DNA from: Diphasiastrum complanatum
Lineage: Eukaryota > Streptophyta > Lycopodiopsida > Lycopodiales > Lycopodiaceae
Assembly: GCA_029204225.1 (NCBI GenBank)
Contig: CM055095.1
Span: 51,032,841 to 51,096,840 of the forward strand
DNA length: 64,000 bases
Direction of reading: 5' to 3'
The notes beneath the pieces were generated by a model that was not told the DNA's origin, did no database searches, and saw only the letters and a list, made by a program, of their open reading frames with translations. The position numbers and the translations under genes are program-made. This document shows positions 33,181 through 46,847 of this stretch, one piece after another. Numbering within the stretch: the stretch's first letter is position 1; every line of letters begins with the position of its first letter.

Positions 33181-34039
33181 AGTTGCTTAATCATGTATGC
33201 AGAAAAAAAAAAAAAAAAAGCGATCATAAAATCTTTGACGCATTTTTATGCAAGCATATAAGCCCTTTTTTGAATCAAATGGTCTTCGAAAAATTGAGAA
33301 GGTTTAAAGAATGCAAGTTTTTTTAGGATAACTCAAAAGAGGTTTTCCAAGCGCCGCTCTCAAGTCTCTTTTTCTCTCATTTTTTTTCCCTCTATTTAAT
33401 ATGTGCCTATTTCCTTCTTTGTATGTTATTTTTGGATGAAGTGTTTTTTTTTTTTTGTTAAGGGGGGGGGGAGGGGGTATGAGGGGGTGAATGAAGGGCG
33501 GCCAACCTCTTTGATTGGATTTCACCTAACTAGTATTGACTTTAGAAAAAATAAGTGGGTCACTTCATGTGGTTGTCAATTTGAGAGTTGAATTGGCCAT
33601 CAAGATACCCTGGGATAATTCAATTCAAATAGTTAATTAACACTTGGATAAAGTCATAGAGATTTTCAAAACATACTAAATAAACAGCCTTTGGGTGGTT
33701 CTTCATCCAAGGCCCTTTCGTTGCAACGACAAGGCTCCGAACATGGGCTTTTTTTTATAGTGAAACTAAAGTTGAGTTTTTTTTCACATTTTATTTCATT
33801 GTATTATCAGCTAGCAGATTGTACAACCCTCCACACGGCCTTTTGATGCAGAACATTGTGTCAAACAAAAGGTCGTGCTCTTCTGAGATTTTGGTACGTT
33901 CTCAACAAGTCAACTAAGCAACAAGTGGGAGGTCTGAATCTACATCAAGTATGGTCTAACTTTGTCTCTCACCCAACCCTTACCATCACTTTTAAGGTGA
34001 ATCCTTTTATTTGGTAATATGGCTTTAGAATATTCTTTT

Positions 34040-34150
34040 TTTTTTTCAATTTTCTTTTGATCCTCACTTGTGGGGCAATTGGAGTCAAACTCCTAACCTC
34101 ATGAAAAAGAAAGAAAGTTTTTACCAGCTCATTGGCTCATCAATAATTGG
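34040..34150 (-). mobile_element. Candidate tRNA-derived SINE with A-rich tail
   Basis: On the minus strand an A-box-like GAGCCAATGAGCTGG precedes a B-box-like GGAGTTTGACTCC by about 35 bp, followed by an A-rich tail. Confidence 0.35.
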
Positions 34151-34194
34151 AGCATAAAAAACCATTCATGTTATATTTTCATACAAAGGTTTAA

Positions 34195-34330
34195 AAAAAA
34201 GTTAATTGTCAAAGATAGTGGGACATGTTGGGATAGAGGGAATTTCTTGCCGTGCTGATGCAAACTTGAACCCTACCAACTTCTCCATTGACACGCTTGT
34301 TGGAGCCTCGTGCTCTAGGGCTAGGTTCAA
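34195..34330 (-). mobile_element. Weak SINE candidate
   Basis: On the minus strand a B-box-like GGGTTCAAGTTTG lies downstream of a loose A-box-like stretch. It could equally be chance. Confidence 0.2.
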
Positions 34331-34619
34331 TGTGAGTACAATAATGTACGTCACGTGCTTTGCAAATACTACACACACACACAAAAAGTTTCTTTGTTTT
34401 GTATTTTCACAAGAAATTCAACAAAACGAAAAAAAAAAAAAAATTCCAAGTTTTGCAAGACCTTCAAGTGAGTTCTATTTATTGTGGAGTGAATTGTTCG
34501 ATGACCTTTCAAGATCTAAAATGCACACAAAATCATGGTGAGGCCATTTTGACATCTTCTCCCAAGTGTGAAAGATCACCTAGGCTTTTTAGTTTATGGT
34601 TAATTCTTTAATTATGTCC

Positions 34620-36540
34620 CACATTTTTTGACTTTTTATAAGGTCCGACTTCTTTGTGGACTTTCTCTTGGCCATAATTATGTTTGATGTCCTCTAATTT
34701 TAAGAAAAATAAAAATGTAAGTCAAGTGGGACAATTCAACCTAACCTAGCTACTCAAGCAAGACATCCTTCAAATTGCTAAGGAATGGCAATCTTTGCAT
34801 AACTAATTAGTGCACTCCAAGTATGAATGATAAGATATGTTACTATTTTACATATTCATAAATGCCAACTGCTCATTTTTTCTTGTTTTTTGGAGCCACC
34901 TTGCCAAACATAATTCACATGTGCTTCCCAAGGATTTTGACCTTCCATCAAAATTCTCATGTAGACACCAATGAGATATTGACACCTTAGTATGAAACAT
35001 TCCAACTATTTGGATGTGAAAAACCTGCTTGCCACATAGCATATGCACATTTTACATCTTTGTTATGCCAAAAAGTGCTTGTTTTTTTGAGTAGAATGGC
35101 ACATTTTGAAACTATCATAAAGCCTAACAAAAAGATAATGTTACCAGTCCCACAATATGAAGAAGTACCACACAAGGGCAAGGGCCCTTCAGGGAGAAAT
35201 GCATGTATCATGGGGCTTTACCCCTCACCTCTAGCGCTAACTAACTTCATAACTTTTCAAAAAACTTTTTCCACCAATAAAAGTCGTTTGAAAGACCATC
35301 CCCTTGCATGTATAGAATTTACTCAACCTTCTTAATCTACATTGCTACTATTTAATCTCAACTTATGAAAGTGATAATGCAGACATAATAGGACATGAGG
35401 ACATTATAGAAACATAGGTATTGCAACATCCCTTTTTGGGATATGTTTTATGAATTTTGCTTACCTCCTCCCACTGAGTTTTAACAACACATACAATTCT
35501 CAAGGGAAGAATATGAGTCTTGAATAAAAACAACCTCATTTTATCCGCAATTAGCTAGGAATCTTTTAGTTCATGAAAATCTTAATTACAAGTTACACAT
35601 TATAAGAAGTGAAACCATGCCTTCTCTACAAAGCCCACTATTATCTATAATGAAAAGAAATTTTTATTTACCTTTCCACCAAATTCAATAATCACTAATA
35701 CTTTAGTAGATTTATCAACCTCATCATACATTTACAAGGTGGAAAGGTTGTTGGAAGATTCATTCCTCGAGTACATTAAAGCTTTCCTCAAAAAATTTTC
35801 ACTGAATTGGACTCCATTCTTGAGTGGAAAGTCTTGGCTAGAAATTTACATGTTTGGTTATTAAAAAAAAAATACTTCTAGAATGTCTTATCATTACTAG
35901 AAAGTTCAGGTCCCTTTACACAAAAACCTAATAAAAACTTTTTAGTTCATTTTTGCAATACTCTCACTCTCATTCAAATACCAAGTCTTTATAAGCCTTG
36001 TAACAAAGCTTCATACCTTCGTAAGGGAGAGTATCTTTAAGGCAAGTTGGTGCATCCAATGTGTGAAAGTTCAGTGACCCCATTTTCCTTGATACTATTA
36101 AACATTCTTGGGCGTTACGAATACCTTGGTTTGCTGCATAAGTGTCCATTCCAATTGTCATTTGTCATGATGGCTAACCTACTTATTCTACATGCTTCTT
36201 GGCATTCTTGGTTGCTATATGATCTACTTATACTAGATTAGGTTCCTTGGTATTCTTGATTGTTGCATATCACTTGGCCAGTGGTATTGTTGTCAAGTTA
36301 TTGTTATGGTTGCTAAGTTGACATTTTTTGTGGTACTCTTGGGCTAGTCAACTAGTTTTGGGTATCTCACTTGTTGGGGTCCTGCATGATGACAAATTCT
36401 TATGGCATTCTTGGGCTATTAGAGTGCCTTGAGTGAATTCAAGTGTCAGCTTGTTTCTATATCAATTACATCATCTAATTTACAGTGGCACTATGTTGTT
36501 CATTACATTAGAGATACATTTATAACATGATTTAAAGTTA
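34620..36540. other. AT-rich DNA, nothing recognised
   Basis: No motif or repeat structure was recognised in either strand. Confidence 0.5.
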
Positions 36541-36545
36541 ATGTA

Positions 36546-37262
36546 CTATGCTCTATGGGTCTTCAATGGAAGATACTTCTCCCAATCAGATTGTCGTCTG
36601 TAAACATATGCCCGAGGCATTTGTTTCATCGTCTGATTTGCTCTTTCCGTTTGTCCATCCGTCTCAAGATGATCAAAAGGACCCAAGCTCAGTGTCGTCT
36701 CTAGTTTAGCAAACCCAACCGACCAAAAGTGACCGGCGAACTTTGGATTGTGACCGCTCACAATATCACTTGGTAATTTGTAAAGCCTAAACAGATGCTC
36801 TACAAATATCTGAACTAAATCAGAAGCCTTTGCGGTGGTCTTTACCAGAATAAACGTAGCCAATTTGGTAAGATGGTCGACCACAACCCAAATTGCATCA
36901 TGCTGTTTATTCGTCCGCGGTAACCTAACCACGAAATCCATGGAAATATTATCCCTTCACTTATCAAGGATATCCTATGTATGCAACAAACCGCCAGCCT
37001 TATGGCGTTCAGTTTTATTCAACTGGCATTGGTCACACATAAGATTCTACAAAGGGTTTGAGTTTTGGACAATAAAAATTCCTTCGCACCAAATCCAATG
37101 TATGATGTATGTCGGGATGTCCTGCGCATGGTGAGTCATGACATTCATAAAGAATTTTATTTTTAACAACATCCACATCAGGCACACAAACCTTTCCTTT
37201 CCTGAACAAAAGTCCATTTCGGATAGAGAAGTCATCAGTACCCTTTATATCCTTCCCTGCAG
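36546..37262 (-). pseudogene. Ty3/gypsy integrase fragment
   Basis: On the minus strand: the end of the polyprotein before integrase, an HHCC finger (HDSPCAGHPDIHHTLDLVRR region ending CDQC), then the core with MDFVVRLPR, VVDHLTKLATF, IVSGHNPKF and DGQTERANQ. The second catalytic Asp, normally in SDRD, is replaced (SGHN). Two stops lie near 36960-36985. It belongs to the same gypsy lineage as fragments at 42306-42660, 50590-50945 and 62300-64000. Confidence 0.85.
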
Positions 37263-37299
37263 ACTGATCATCATGATCATCAGTCCCGCTTGATGAAAC

Positions 37300-38800
37300 T
37301 GTGAGAATCCTGTTCCAGATTGGTCCAAAATGTGGGTCTTTTCATAAAGACCTCTCAGGGAGAGATAAAAGTCTGTATTGATCTCAGTGAAAGAAAGTTC
37401 GTTCACTTCATGTGACTATACATCTAATATAGATGTATGGACTCTCCTCATAAAGTTCATCATTCATTCATTGAAATGATAAAGGATTTTCAAGAAATAC
37501 CAGTTCATTATGCAGCTATGACTCATTATATTAGGGTTTAACATTTACTTTATGTAACGAGAACTTGTTTTAAAAACTCAAACCCAGCTTTGTGTTGACA
37601 CATAGAGAATACGTAATCTGTAAAAGTACTATGGCATCATCATAGGAAAGTCTATCAACACATATCCAGGTATGCTACACATGTTTGTCTAAATTGGCAC
37701 TACCAAGTTCTAATTACATACTAACGTTAGAGGATAGAGAGGATTTCACATTTCTTATTCTTTTAGACCCTTGAAACGGAAAACTATACACACATAATGC
37801 TTTGAACAAACTTGCCTAAACTATATATGAATTAAGTATACCTTTATTAACTACCCACCTTTGACCCTAATACACTGTAGTTTACCATGCTTGTTAAACA
37901 CTCCAAAAAGTCGATAACACCATCTCAAATTTAGGTTTTTATGCTTGAATACTCTTTGAATGCATGGATTTGCGTAAGAGTATAGACACCATTCTTACAT
38001 ATTATCATGGCATGGATTAGCCCTAATACGTGTATAAACCATAACGAGACTCCGTAAAACTTATCCATGTCATAAGTCTACACATGTTCGTGACCTAGCA
38101 TTATAGGTTTATCGATCTAAACAAGGATTGGTTCAGCAATTTGAAAGAGTTGGATAATGGAACATCAATCTCACAAGAAATGGTGACATGTGCAAGATTA
38201 AGGGCATTGGCACAGCTTCCATTTAGTGATTTTGAATTCATCAGAAGATACGAGGAGCTTACAACAATCTACTCTATAAAAGGAGTCTTTTAGAAGATGG
38301 TATTCCACATGTTAAAGATAACTTTGAATTAAGTAGTTGGAGGGTTTTGAAGGTAGAACCTTTCCACTCCTAAAGTATCTATACATACATCTAGTTTTCT
38401 CCTATCTATATTAGTAATTATGACTTTGTTGCTTGTTCTCTTCTGGAGTTGATTATGATACAAATAACAATTAGAATTTCATGATTGAAATGAGACCTAT
38501 TGTAATGATAACCAATTGGTGTATGCTTGTGTACTAAACCTGTGGCTCAATGAAAGAAAATACAAATATGTCTAAGACACTAAGACACTTTATGCTTTTT
38601 GTGGCTACAATGTCTCACTTTTGATTGATTCATATTGGTTATTTGAAATTAGAAGAGGAATTGTGCCACATAAATATGCATGTTGCAAGCATTTGGGCCG
38701 TATCCACTCTTGGAAGTCGAACATATTAATTCTAAGACAAGCATATCTCAAGCTTATTCAATAGCCTCAATGTATTCTTTTGTACCATTTTCTATAGAGA
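37300..38800. other. AT-rich DNA, nothing recognised
   Basis: Frames are closed throughout. A GTGAGAATCC-type segment near 37300 may belong to the neighbouring gypsy fragment. Confidence 0.5.
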
Positions 38801-38821
38801 GCGTTTTGTTTTTATAATGAA

Positions 38822-40860
38822 TTGCAAAAGATGAAGGCTTCAACTACTGATATCATTATGAATGAAGTTGAAAAAATATTGGACATTACATTGGTTCAAG
38901 GGGCATGTGATTTTTCTAGCATCAGTAGAGAAGCATATGCCACAATGTTCAAGATGATAAAGGAAGCATTTGCACAAGTGAGTGTAAAAAAAGTTTCCGA
39001 TCCCACGACCATTTCATCTTAAAAAGAAAAGAGACATGTTAAGAAAAGGCATGCCAAAAATAGTGGGTATTCCATTTCATATCAATGAAGTGTATAGCTC
39101 AAAAGGAGAATGTCTAGCTTACGACAATTCCAACAATCTGTTTATTGACATTAATCAGTTGCTAGCATTCATAATAAGATTTTATGGTATTACAAATGAG
39201 AATGTCAATAGCAAGTTGATAGTTGTTCTTAAGTTAGGTGAGTTTGAAATCATAAAGGACAAAAAATGAAGAGAGTTAGTCTTACAGTCATGAATAGAGC
39301 ACTTTCAAATTCAAAACAATCAGAAGGCCTCAACTTCAGTGTTCAATCAAAGAATGATATTTGGTGGTTGGTAGCTTTTCAGGTATAGTTGCTCTTATAT
39401 GGATTCTATTTGGATAATCTTCTCTATGTTAACATTATGCTAAATCAATTTGTGTTTCACTTATATGTGTTGAAAGAAGACCATGACATTCTCTCATGGA
39501 CATTTAGTAGAACGTCATATTCTGACATTATCAGAAATCATATGGAGGGAGTTCCACTCAGTATTTCAAGAATTGGCAATTTCAACATAGAATGGCATTT
39601 AGCAGGAGATATGAAGACATTAAAATGTATGTTCAATGTATCCCATGGAGCTAACTCCAAGCACCCTTGTCTATACTGCATGAAAACAACAAAAGACATG
39701 ACAAGGAGTACAAGAATATCAAAAGACCGAGATGATCCTAACTAAAAACCTGTACTACCTATACCTATTCATAATGTTCATATTTGTACATTGCATGCAG
39801 AGGTGCATATAATAGAAAAAATAATATATCTTCACATCTTGTTTGCATGAAATACCAAGCCAGAGTCATCTTCGAAGCAAGCCATATCCAAATTAGAGGG
39901 TGTATTGTCTAAAGCAGACTTACATAAAGGCCATGTTAAAATAAAAAAGACAACAAGCTTTTAGGGAAATCAGGAAATATTCCATGTACACCAAGCATTG
40001 GAGGATCCAAAGCTCATAGATTTTTATCAAATTATTTTGGAAAATAATCCAAAATTCAATACTCAATTTGGAAAGAGATAATAGCCGCAACTCAAGATTT
40101 TAAGGAATGAGGGTCTACTCGGCTACTCAAAGCAGAAGTTTGGAAAAAACTAGACAACATTGTAAAATATTTAAGAAAAACTAAATTTTCAAACACTAAT
40201 ATCCAAATGGTGACAGAAAACACCCATTGAATTTGTGGATGCAGTTCAAAGTGCATGGAAGGGAGGTCACATAACACCTAATATGGTAAGATTTAATTGC
40301 AACACTGTTGTAGACAAATTTGTGCAACTAAATTAGATACTTTTGCTATTGATTGATATATTGCTTCTATTAAATACATCACATATGATGGCATCATTCG
40401 GCATTCTTTGCAAGGAATAGTGGAAGTCTCAACATTTGGTCATCACAAGGAATGGAGAAATCTCATTGGCAGGCAAGAGCGACATTTCATAAAAGTATAC
40501 ACAACATGGTGAAACCAACACAAAGAACAACTATATATTACAACTATTTCAATGGTTTTATAGAAGAGTGCAGATTCATCATAATACAAAATCGAGAAAT
40601 TATGAAAAATTTCAAAAAGCATGCCAATTTATACAAGCCAATAGACAATAGACATACAAAGATATTCCTTTATATTGAAATAAAAAATATTACAAAGTGC
40701 AAATTTGAATCTTCAAAATCTACTCCGTCTATAACACTTTCTTTAATGAAAGTTGCAATTTGGAGTCATGCAATAGCCTCTTTCTTTTGTATGGATACAA
40801 GAGCTCATAGTTCTCGTACTTACTCAGACAATATAGGCAACATAAACTGCGAAATGTGAT
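38822..40860 (+). pseudogene. Unclassified transposon-like protein remnant
   Basis: Several in-order coding-like segments separated by stops and shifts: 38822-39022, 39036-39269 (IPFHINEVYSSKGECLAYDN, RFYGIT), about 39280-39370 (MNRALSNSKQ), 39389-39745 (FHLYVLKEDHDILSW, then IEWHLAGDMKTLKCMF and CLYC), about 40110-40225, and 40452-40859. The GDxK...ANSKHPCLYC pattern resembles proteins encoded by little-studied eukaryotic DNA transposons, but I cannot name the superfamily. There is no RT, LTR or hAT motif. Confidence 0.5.
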
Positions 40861-41229
40861 GATCTAAGCATGGAATTCACCGGTCCATAATTTTGAGGGC
40901 AATAGTTTTCTTAACAAATATTATTCTATGCACCCTCATAAAATTATGTCCTCCAAGAAAATGAGAAAGTGCCTTGATTGCCACAATCATTGTTTCACCA
41001 TGTTGATGAAACTTTGAATGGGCCACACTTATTTCATTATCCTTGAAGAACTTCAAATAATTGTCCAGTGCATGATCTCTCTGAAATTCACTAGTAGAAG
41101 ATCTCTGCTCTCCTCGGAGGATTGCAAACTCATCAAAGAGTTTCCTGAAGTAAGTAGAAGTGTCAGATCAAACATAAAATCTGGCTATAGACATCAATTG
41201 GTACGATTCAAGACATAAAACTTACGCAT

Positions 41230-41860
41230 TCAACTTTGTCTTCCTCGATGACTATCTCACATCAATATTGTAACCACCTCTCGATGTCAATGAGGTCAAC
41301 GTATAGACAGTTGGTTCTGGAAAACGAAGTTGACTTTGAAATCTAAGAAACTCTTCAACTGGAAGATCGCCTTCCTTATCGCGCATCTACTCAACAACCA
41401 TCCTAAAGTAGTCCTTCCCCAAAATAAATTGATCCTTGTCTAAATCATCCACACTAGGGATAAGGTCATCAACGTCATAATCAATCAAATCAGAAAACTC
41501 ATGAAGATCCTTGACTAAAATGCAAAGAGCCTCAGCCTCTATAAAATCATAAAGATCTTATATGTCTACCTATAAACAGAGCCCTATTTTGGATAAGATC
41601 AAAATATGTACAATCGTCATCACCGACGCTCGTATCATGAAAGGAAGACTCTATATCTACAGGCTTGGATTTTTCAGATTTACTACCATTGAAAGAACCC
41701 ACCTCAAAAGTAGAAGGGGAAGTAGTATCCGAATCGTCAGGAATATTTAACAAAAGATAAAAAACAAAAGCAGATTGAAACTCCAAAAACCTGCATTTCT
41801 TATTGTGTAACTGGCAAGTATCTACAGATTTGAAATCCTCATGCAACTTGGTGAACATTT
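41230..41860 (-). pseudogene. Coding-like stretch, family unknown
   Basis: The minus strand reads as about 100 codons (41858-41547), a shift near 41545, then about 100 more to about 41230 with one TAG. The sequence is Asp/Glu-rich (DYDVDDLIPSVDDLDKDQF). No family recognised; probably part of a retroelement. Confidence 0.3.
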
Positions 41861-42305
41861 TGTCAAGCTTAGCTTTCTATTTTTTCTTATTCACATTCAC
41901 CAGGTCTTGATAATAAATCAGGTTCCTGTTATGAGATCTCAACAAGGAAAAATCGAGGAGAGACTTAAATTTAGATAAATCTTAGAAAAAACCTCTATAC
42001 CAGGTCTCTATGTGATAGAAGGAAGAACAAAAAGAAAAGGAGCAAGAATTTGACTTAAATTGTTTTAAATGGCAAAAGTTTTGATCTTGAAATTGAGAGT
42101 CCCAAAGGTGGGGAAAAGAAAGTTGCTCTTGCTCTAACAACCTTCCAGGTTGCGCAGGATGCATATATTATAATATACAATCAGCACAGAATCAAAGTCC
42201 TCCCTGTGAAAAAATATAGATCCAAAACACATTAGTGGATCAACAAGATCTTGGGCCAATTTGGTTGCACATCTAGAAATAGCTAGAAGATAGACTTTAT
42301 GCATG

Positions 42306-42660
42306 CTAGAACTTAGAAATGCACAAAGATTTGATCATAAATACTTAGATATGACTTAGTACTGTCCATGTTCTTACAAAAGTAGTAATGACACACTTGA
42401 AAGTATCGAGGCGATCTTTTCATATTAGCATAATGTCGGTCCCTATAATGGGCACTCTGGACATTATCACGTGCTATCTGTAGCATTTCTTGCATATCAT
42501 GCAGGAAATCCGCTTCTTTCTAAAACTTGATCATTCGAGTCTCTATCGCAATGCGTGATCTAGGTCAAAGTCATACATAAGCATAAATGGGCTATAACCA
42601 ATAGCACAATGCTTACTACTATTACAAGCAATCTCCATCAAGGATAACTACCTTTTTAAA
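42306..42660 (-). pseudogene. Ty3/gypsy integrase C-terminal fragment
   Basis: On the minus strand: CNSSKHCAIGYSPFMLMYDF, a stop-containing linker, then MLQIARDNVQSAHYRDRHY and KRSPRYFQV, the segments that follow the catalytic core in gypsy integrases. Confidence 0.8.
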
Positions 42661-42877
42661 GAGATGACCATCAAAAGACATATACACATAGCATCTGATA
42701 TTTTGATCACGCACGTTACTTTATCTTAATCAATCAAGTATAAACTAGAATCCGAACTCTGATTCATCAATCATAATTCCTCGGATCCTTATCCTATATT
42801 CAATAATAAGATAACATGAATATTACTATTCTTAAAAGACACATGAGTTGCTCTAAAAAGTCTTTTCTATAAGGAAA

Positions 42878-43096
42878 GTTTCAAACTTATCCATCTCACT
42901 TACGATGCCTATATAAGAATTGTAATTCTTAAAAGTCCCTTACTCTGGACATGGCACACAAAATGTCTAGATTCAAATACTCTTAAGTTTCGAACTTATC
43001 CATCTCACTTATGATGCCTATATAAGAATTGTAATTCTTGAAACTCCCTTACTCTAAACATGGCACAAAAAATGTCTAGATTCAAATACTCTTTAA
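42878..43096. repeat. 109-bp tandem duplication
   Basis: Unit 1 at 42878-42986 and unit 2 at 42987-43096, both starting GTTTC(A/G)AACTTATCC, with about eight differences. Confidence 0.9.
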
Positions 43097-43099
43097 GTT

Positions 43100-46000
43100 T
43101 TAATCTAGAATAACTTAAGATTCACCGCAACTTCTATGACTGAATTGTCACAAATTCCAGCTTCCTAGTACAAATTCCAACTCGCATTTTTTTCCATCAT
43201 GTTCTTAATCTTTCTGGTCACTATAAGGTTTGTAGGACTTGGCCTAACATTCCTTGAGTGATAGATTTAGACATGGAAAAGAATGAGTGGGAATTTTAAT
43301 CTAATTAAGAAAAGATTGGGTTAAGATGTTTCAAGTGGAATCACACTACTAACGTGTTGAAATTGATTCAATATGTAATGTATATATGGTCCATTATTCA
43401 ACCTTAGAGTTTTTTCGTTAAATCAATCTTGTCAAATTTTTCGGTTGTTAAAAATGTAAAGGCTTGATTGATCTTTCTAACACGCCAAATCTCAAAATTA
43501 ATCACTGAATGATTTCTGCCCATCGGCCCTTACAACTTTTGATTAGAGATTTTCATGGTGTAGTAGTTATTGGCTTCTTGGTTTCTTTTGTTGGTAATCA
43601 AGCTTCCAGTTTATCCAAAAACTTTTTTCCTCTTATTCCTTGGCTTATTGGTTTTGGTTCTCGGGACCGTCTAGCCGTGCATACCCTCTTTTATGAAACC
43701 AGGACGGTGGGTCAAAGGGTGGCACCTTGGCCAACAAATCGAAAATTCTTGCACTTAAAGAATGTAAGCAACCTCTTAAAGCAGTGCTTCCGATATATTC
43801 CCAATAAGACACCTTAATGGTCATAAATAACGGAAAAACAATCAAGAATTGAAAGTACTTCGTCACTTGCAAATAATAATGGTCAACTTATGTTGACATA
43901 TTTGAAAGTGAATTACTTTCACCCACTAGAAGCGTATCACACAACAAAAAACCAGCATTCAGCTCCTCTACCATAGCAAAAATTTGATTGCTTTGCTACC
44001 AAGTACTCAAGAAATCTAGCTTTTTGAAAGCACAAAATTTGAGCTTTCAAGAGGCTAAATTTTTGGCTTAATGTCAAAAAGAAAATAGCAAAAGTAATTA
44101 TAAAAAACTTAATGTTACTAGTGAATCAAAATTTCTTCAAAATCGCCATTCAAGACCGTACTTTATCAAATCAATTGTTACTTTTGATAGTGCATCCACA
44201 ATCAATATCCTCTTGAAAACCTATGATTTAAGGAGAGAAACGTGAATCACCTACCAAGCTTTTGCACAAAACTTTGGCTCCACAAAGTCCAAGAATCAGG
44301 ATCCCACCACGAAGATCCATCTTCTTATCTTGGCCTCATCTTGAGCCCTTCTCGACGGCGAAACCACTTAACTTTGGCTCTGATACCAATATAAAGCCCC
44401 TATCAAGGATGCACTAGCCAAGCAAGCCGCAACAAAGCAACGCAAGGGAATCGGATGGTGGACAAACCAACCCAATCAAACCTAGATCTCACGGATCTAG
44501 CCCCCAAGCTATGGATCAATCTCTCACAAGGGATAGAGGAGTCATACCAGCAGCATGTAGCTACCAACATCACAATCAAGCATACACTACTGAGAGCCCA
44601 ATGAGTATACTTATACCCTCCAAGGCCCATGCACCACTAGTAGTGCACTGTGACACCTCCCTGGACACCTCTACGACCTATCTAGGCCACATCATCCAGT
44701 TCTCCTATTACTCACTCATAGATCCATAAAAATCCACCATCATGATTTTAGGCCTAAACCATTAATTATGACCATATGCACATGAGGGCCCCAAACCACC
44801 TCATAATCATAATTAACTTATGAGTCGAGGTAGGCCTACAAACCTCGAACAGGATAATCAATCCGAGATCAGTTGTGGACATGATAGAATCAATCAAAAG
44901 GGACTTTGCAAAACAATCAAGAGGGGTTTGCGTAGATCCACCACCTATAAATGCTCGTTGGTTTGCACAATATTATATAGTTTTTCAAGCCAAAATGCTA
45001 TTGAATTTTTTTGCACCTTAACCTGTGTTCGCTTGCCAATGCCCTGAACATATCAAAATCACCTCCAACATATCTTCAACATACTCAGGCCTAGGTATCA
45101 AGAGGAATACCTTCCAATCTCGACGTACATGCTCCCATGCATAACCATAGTGACATGTATCAAAGTATGGCCCCAAGCATAACCTCTCTATTTGCATCCA
45201 TTACTAGTGGATATAATCTAATGAATTCCAAGTTAGCTCACAGACCAATGGACCAAGAACTCAGATTGTCGGAGTACCAATGTTCTCAAACAAAAGAAGA
45301 GAAAGAGAAATGCGAGAGTACCCATATCATTCGATAACGGGTTCTCACATGTATGCAATGATCTGTACCAGGCCAAACATAGCTTTGGCAGTCAATTCCT
45401 TTAAGTAAGTACACCCTTAAATTGAGTATTACACATTGGAAGGCTCTTATCAAAGTTATGTGATATATTCGAGCTACTATGGAATAATTCATCTGTTATA
45501 GAGCCATGACAAACTCAATATACTCCGTGGTTACTCAAATGCAAGTTGGGCAGAAAATGTAGACACTCGTATATCCACATCTAGATTTACATTCTTCCTC
45601 AACAACGGTTCAAATCTCATGGAACAATCGCAAGCCAATCTCAATAGCTATCATCTACAAAATTAGAGTATATCATTCCCTCTCAAGTATTGGAATTTAA
45701 TCTTACTCCTAATCACCTAAATTCATCTTCTAAGTATTCTTCTACAATGTGAATATTCACTCTCTACAACAGTCTATAGAAATGAACTATTATTTGTCGG
45801 ACTATCAACTGTGGAAATGCACCACTCAAAAAGGAGCTCTAGATCAATTCCAGCCTACGTCATTGTTCAAACATGCGCGACGATGTACAATTTGAATAGT
45901 TTAGCCTTAGCTCTACATCATGACTAAACACATTAGTTAGCTACGATCTATGTAAACTTGTATATATATAGTAAAAGTAAATAAGACAATGATGCGTGAT

Positions 46001-46340
46001 TTAGGGTCCAAAACAATAATTTGATTGTATTAGATTATCTTATTATCTAGACTCAAAGATTTCAAAAGAGTGAGAGTAATTTAAGAAGTAGAGATATTGT
46101 TTGAATCTGTAACAAAGATTAGAGGCCTAAGATCCCACTGAGATTGATTCTAGCTTCAAAATCAACAATCTTGCACTTTGAAACTTACTTTTTGTGATCA
46201 AAATGAGTGAATTCTTGGATCTGGCTATGATGAATGCTAAAAAATATGCTCTTAGGCTCTAATAATGTCACAAAGTCAACCAATCCTGCTTCTCTCAAAA
46301 AGTATATACAATAATCCACAAGAAGAGCTATTATACATCT
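43100..46340. other. Decayed DNA, possible LTR element remnant around 44.4 kb
   Basis: Mostly featureless. On the minus strand a PBS-like TGGTATCAGAGCC (44388-44376) suggests that an LTR ended near 44389, but no matching LTR pair or gag was identified. Confidence 0.4.
44376..44388 (-). promoter_or_regulatory. Isolated tRNA-iMet-type primer binding site
   Basis: TGGTATCAGAGCC on the minus strand, the same primer class as the chromovirus PBS. The presumed 5' LTR would lie to the right. Confidence 0.55.
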
Positions 46341-46352
46341 CAGATATGAGGA

Positions 46353-46589
46353 TTAGGACTTCATAACATTAGGTATAAATCTAACCCTAGCCTCCAATTT
46401 TTTGGCTTGGAGAATGGTAAACCATAAAAAAAAAGTACTTGAATTTTGCTCATCAACACCATCCTCATCAAAAGTGAAATTGCCTTGCTTCTCACCTTGA
46501 TCTCTCTTCTTCTTGAAGCAATCACTAGCAAAATGTCCTTTGACTCCACAATAGAAAGTTTCTAGCAAATAGATGGATATACCAAACAT
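46353..46589 (-). pseudogene. Retrotransposon gag zinc-knuckle remnant
   Basis: The minus strand reads TFYCGVKGHFASDCFKKKRDQ, a copia-type gag knuckle with its first Cys lost, followed by an acidic stretch. No further element parts are readable. Confidence 0.55.
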
Positions 46590-46847
46590 ATGCTAATGAC
46601 ATGCTATTCAATGGAAAACCACAAAAAATCAAAGTTTTGTAATCCATCAAAGCATCATAGTTATCACATTAAGTTGCTTTAGTGCATATCTCAAAGTATT
46701 GTGAACTTTTCGAATACATGTTCACCATATTCATGATTTGATCATTGTTATCACAACAACTAATATAAAGATTTTCTATTTTCTTTATGTGTATTAGTAA
46801 TGTCGAATGCTCTCTGGTTCGTTTCTCTTCCTGTTACTGATACTCAT

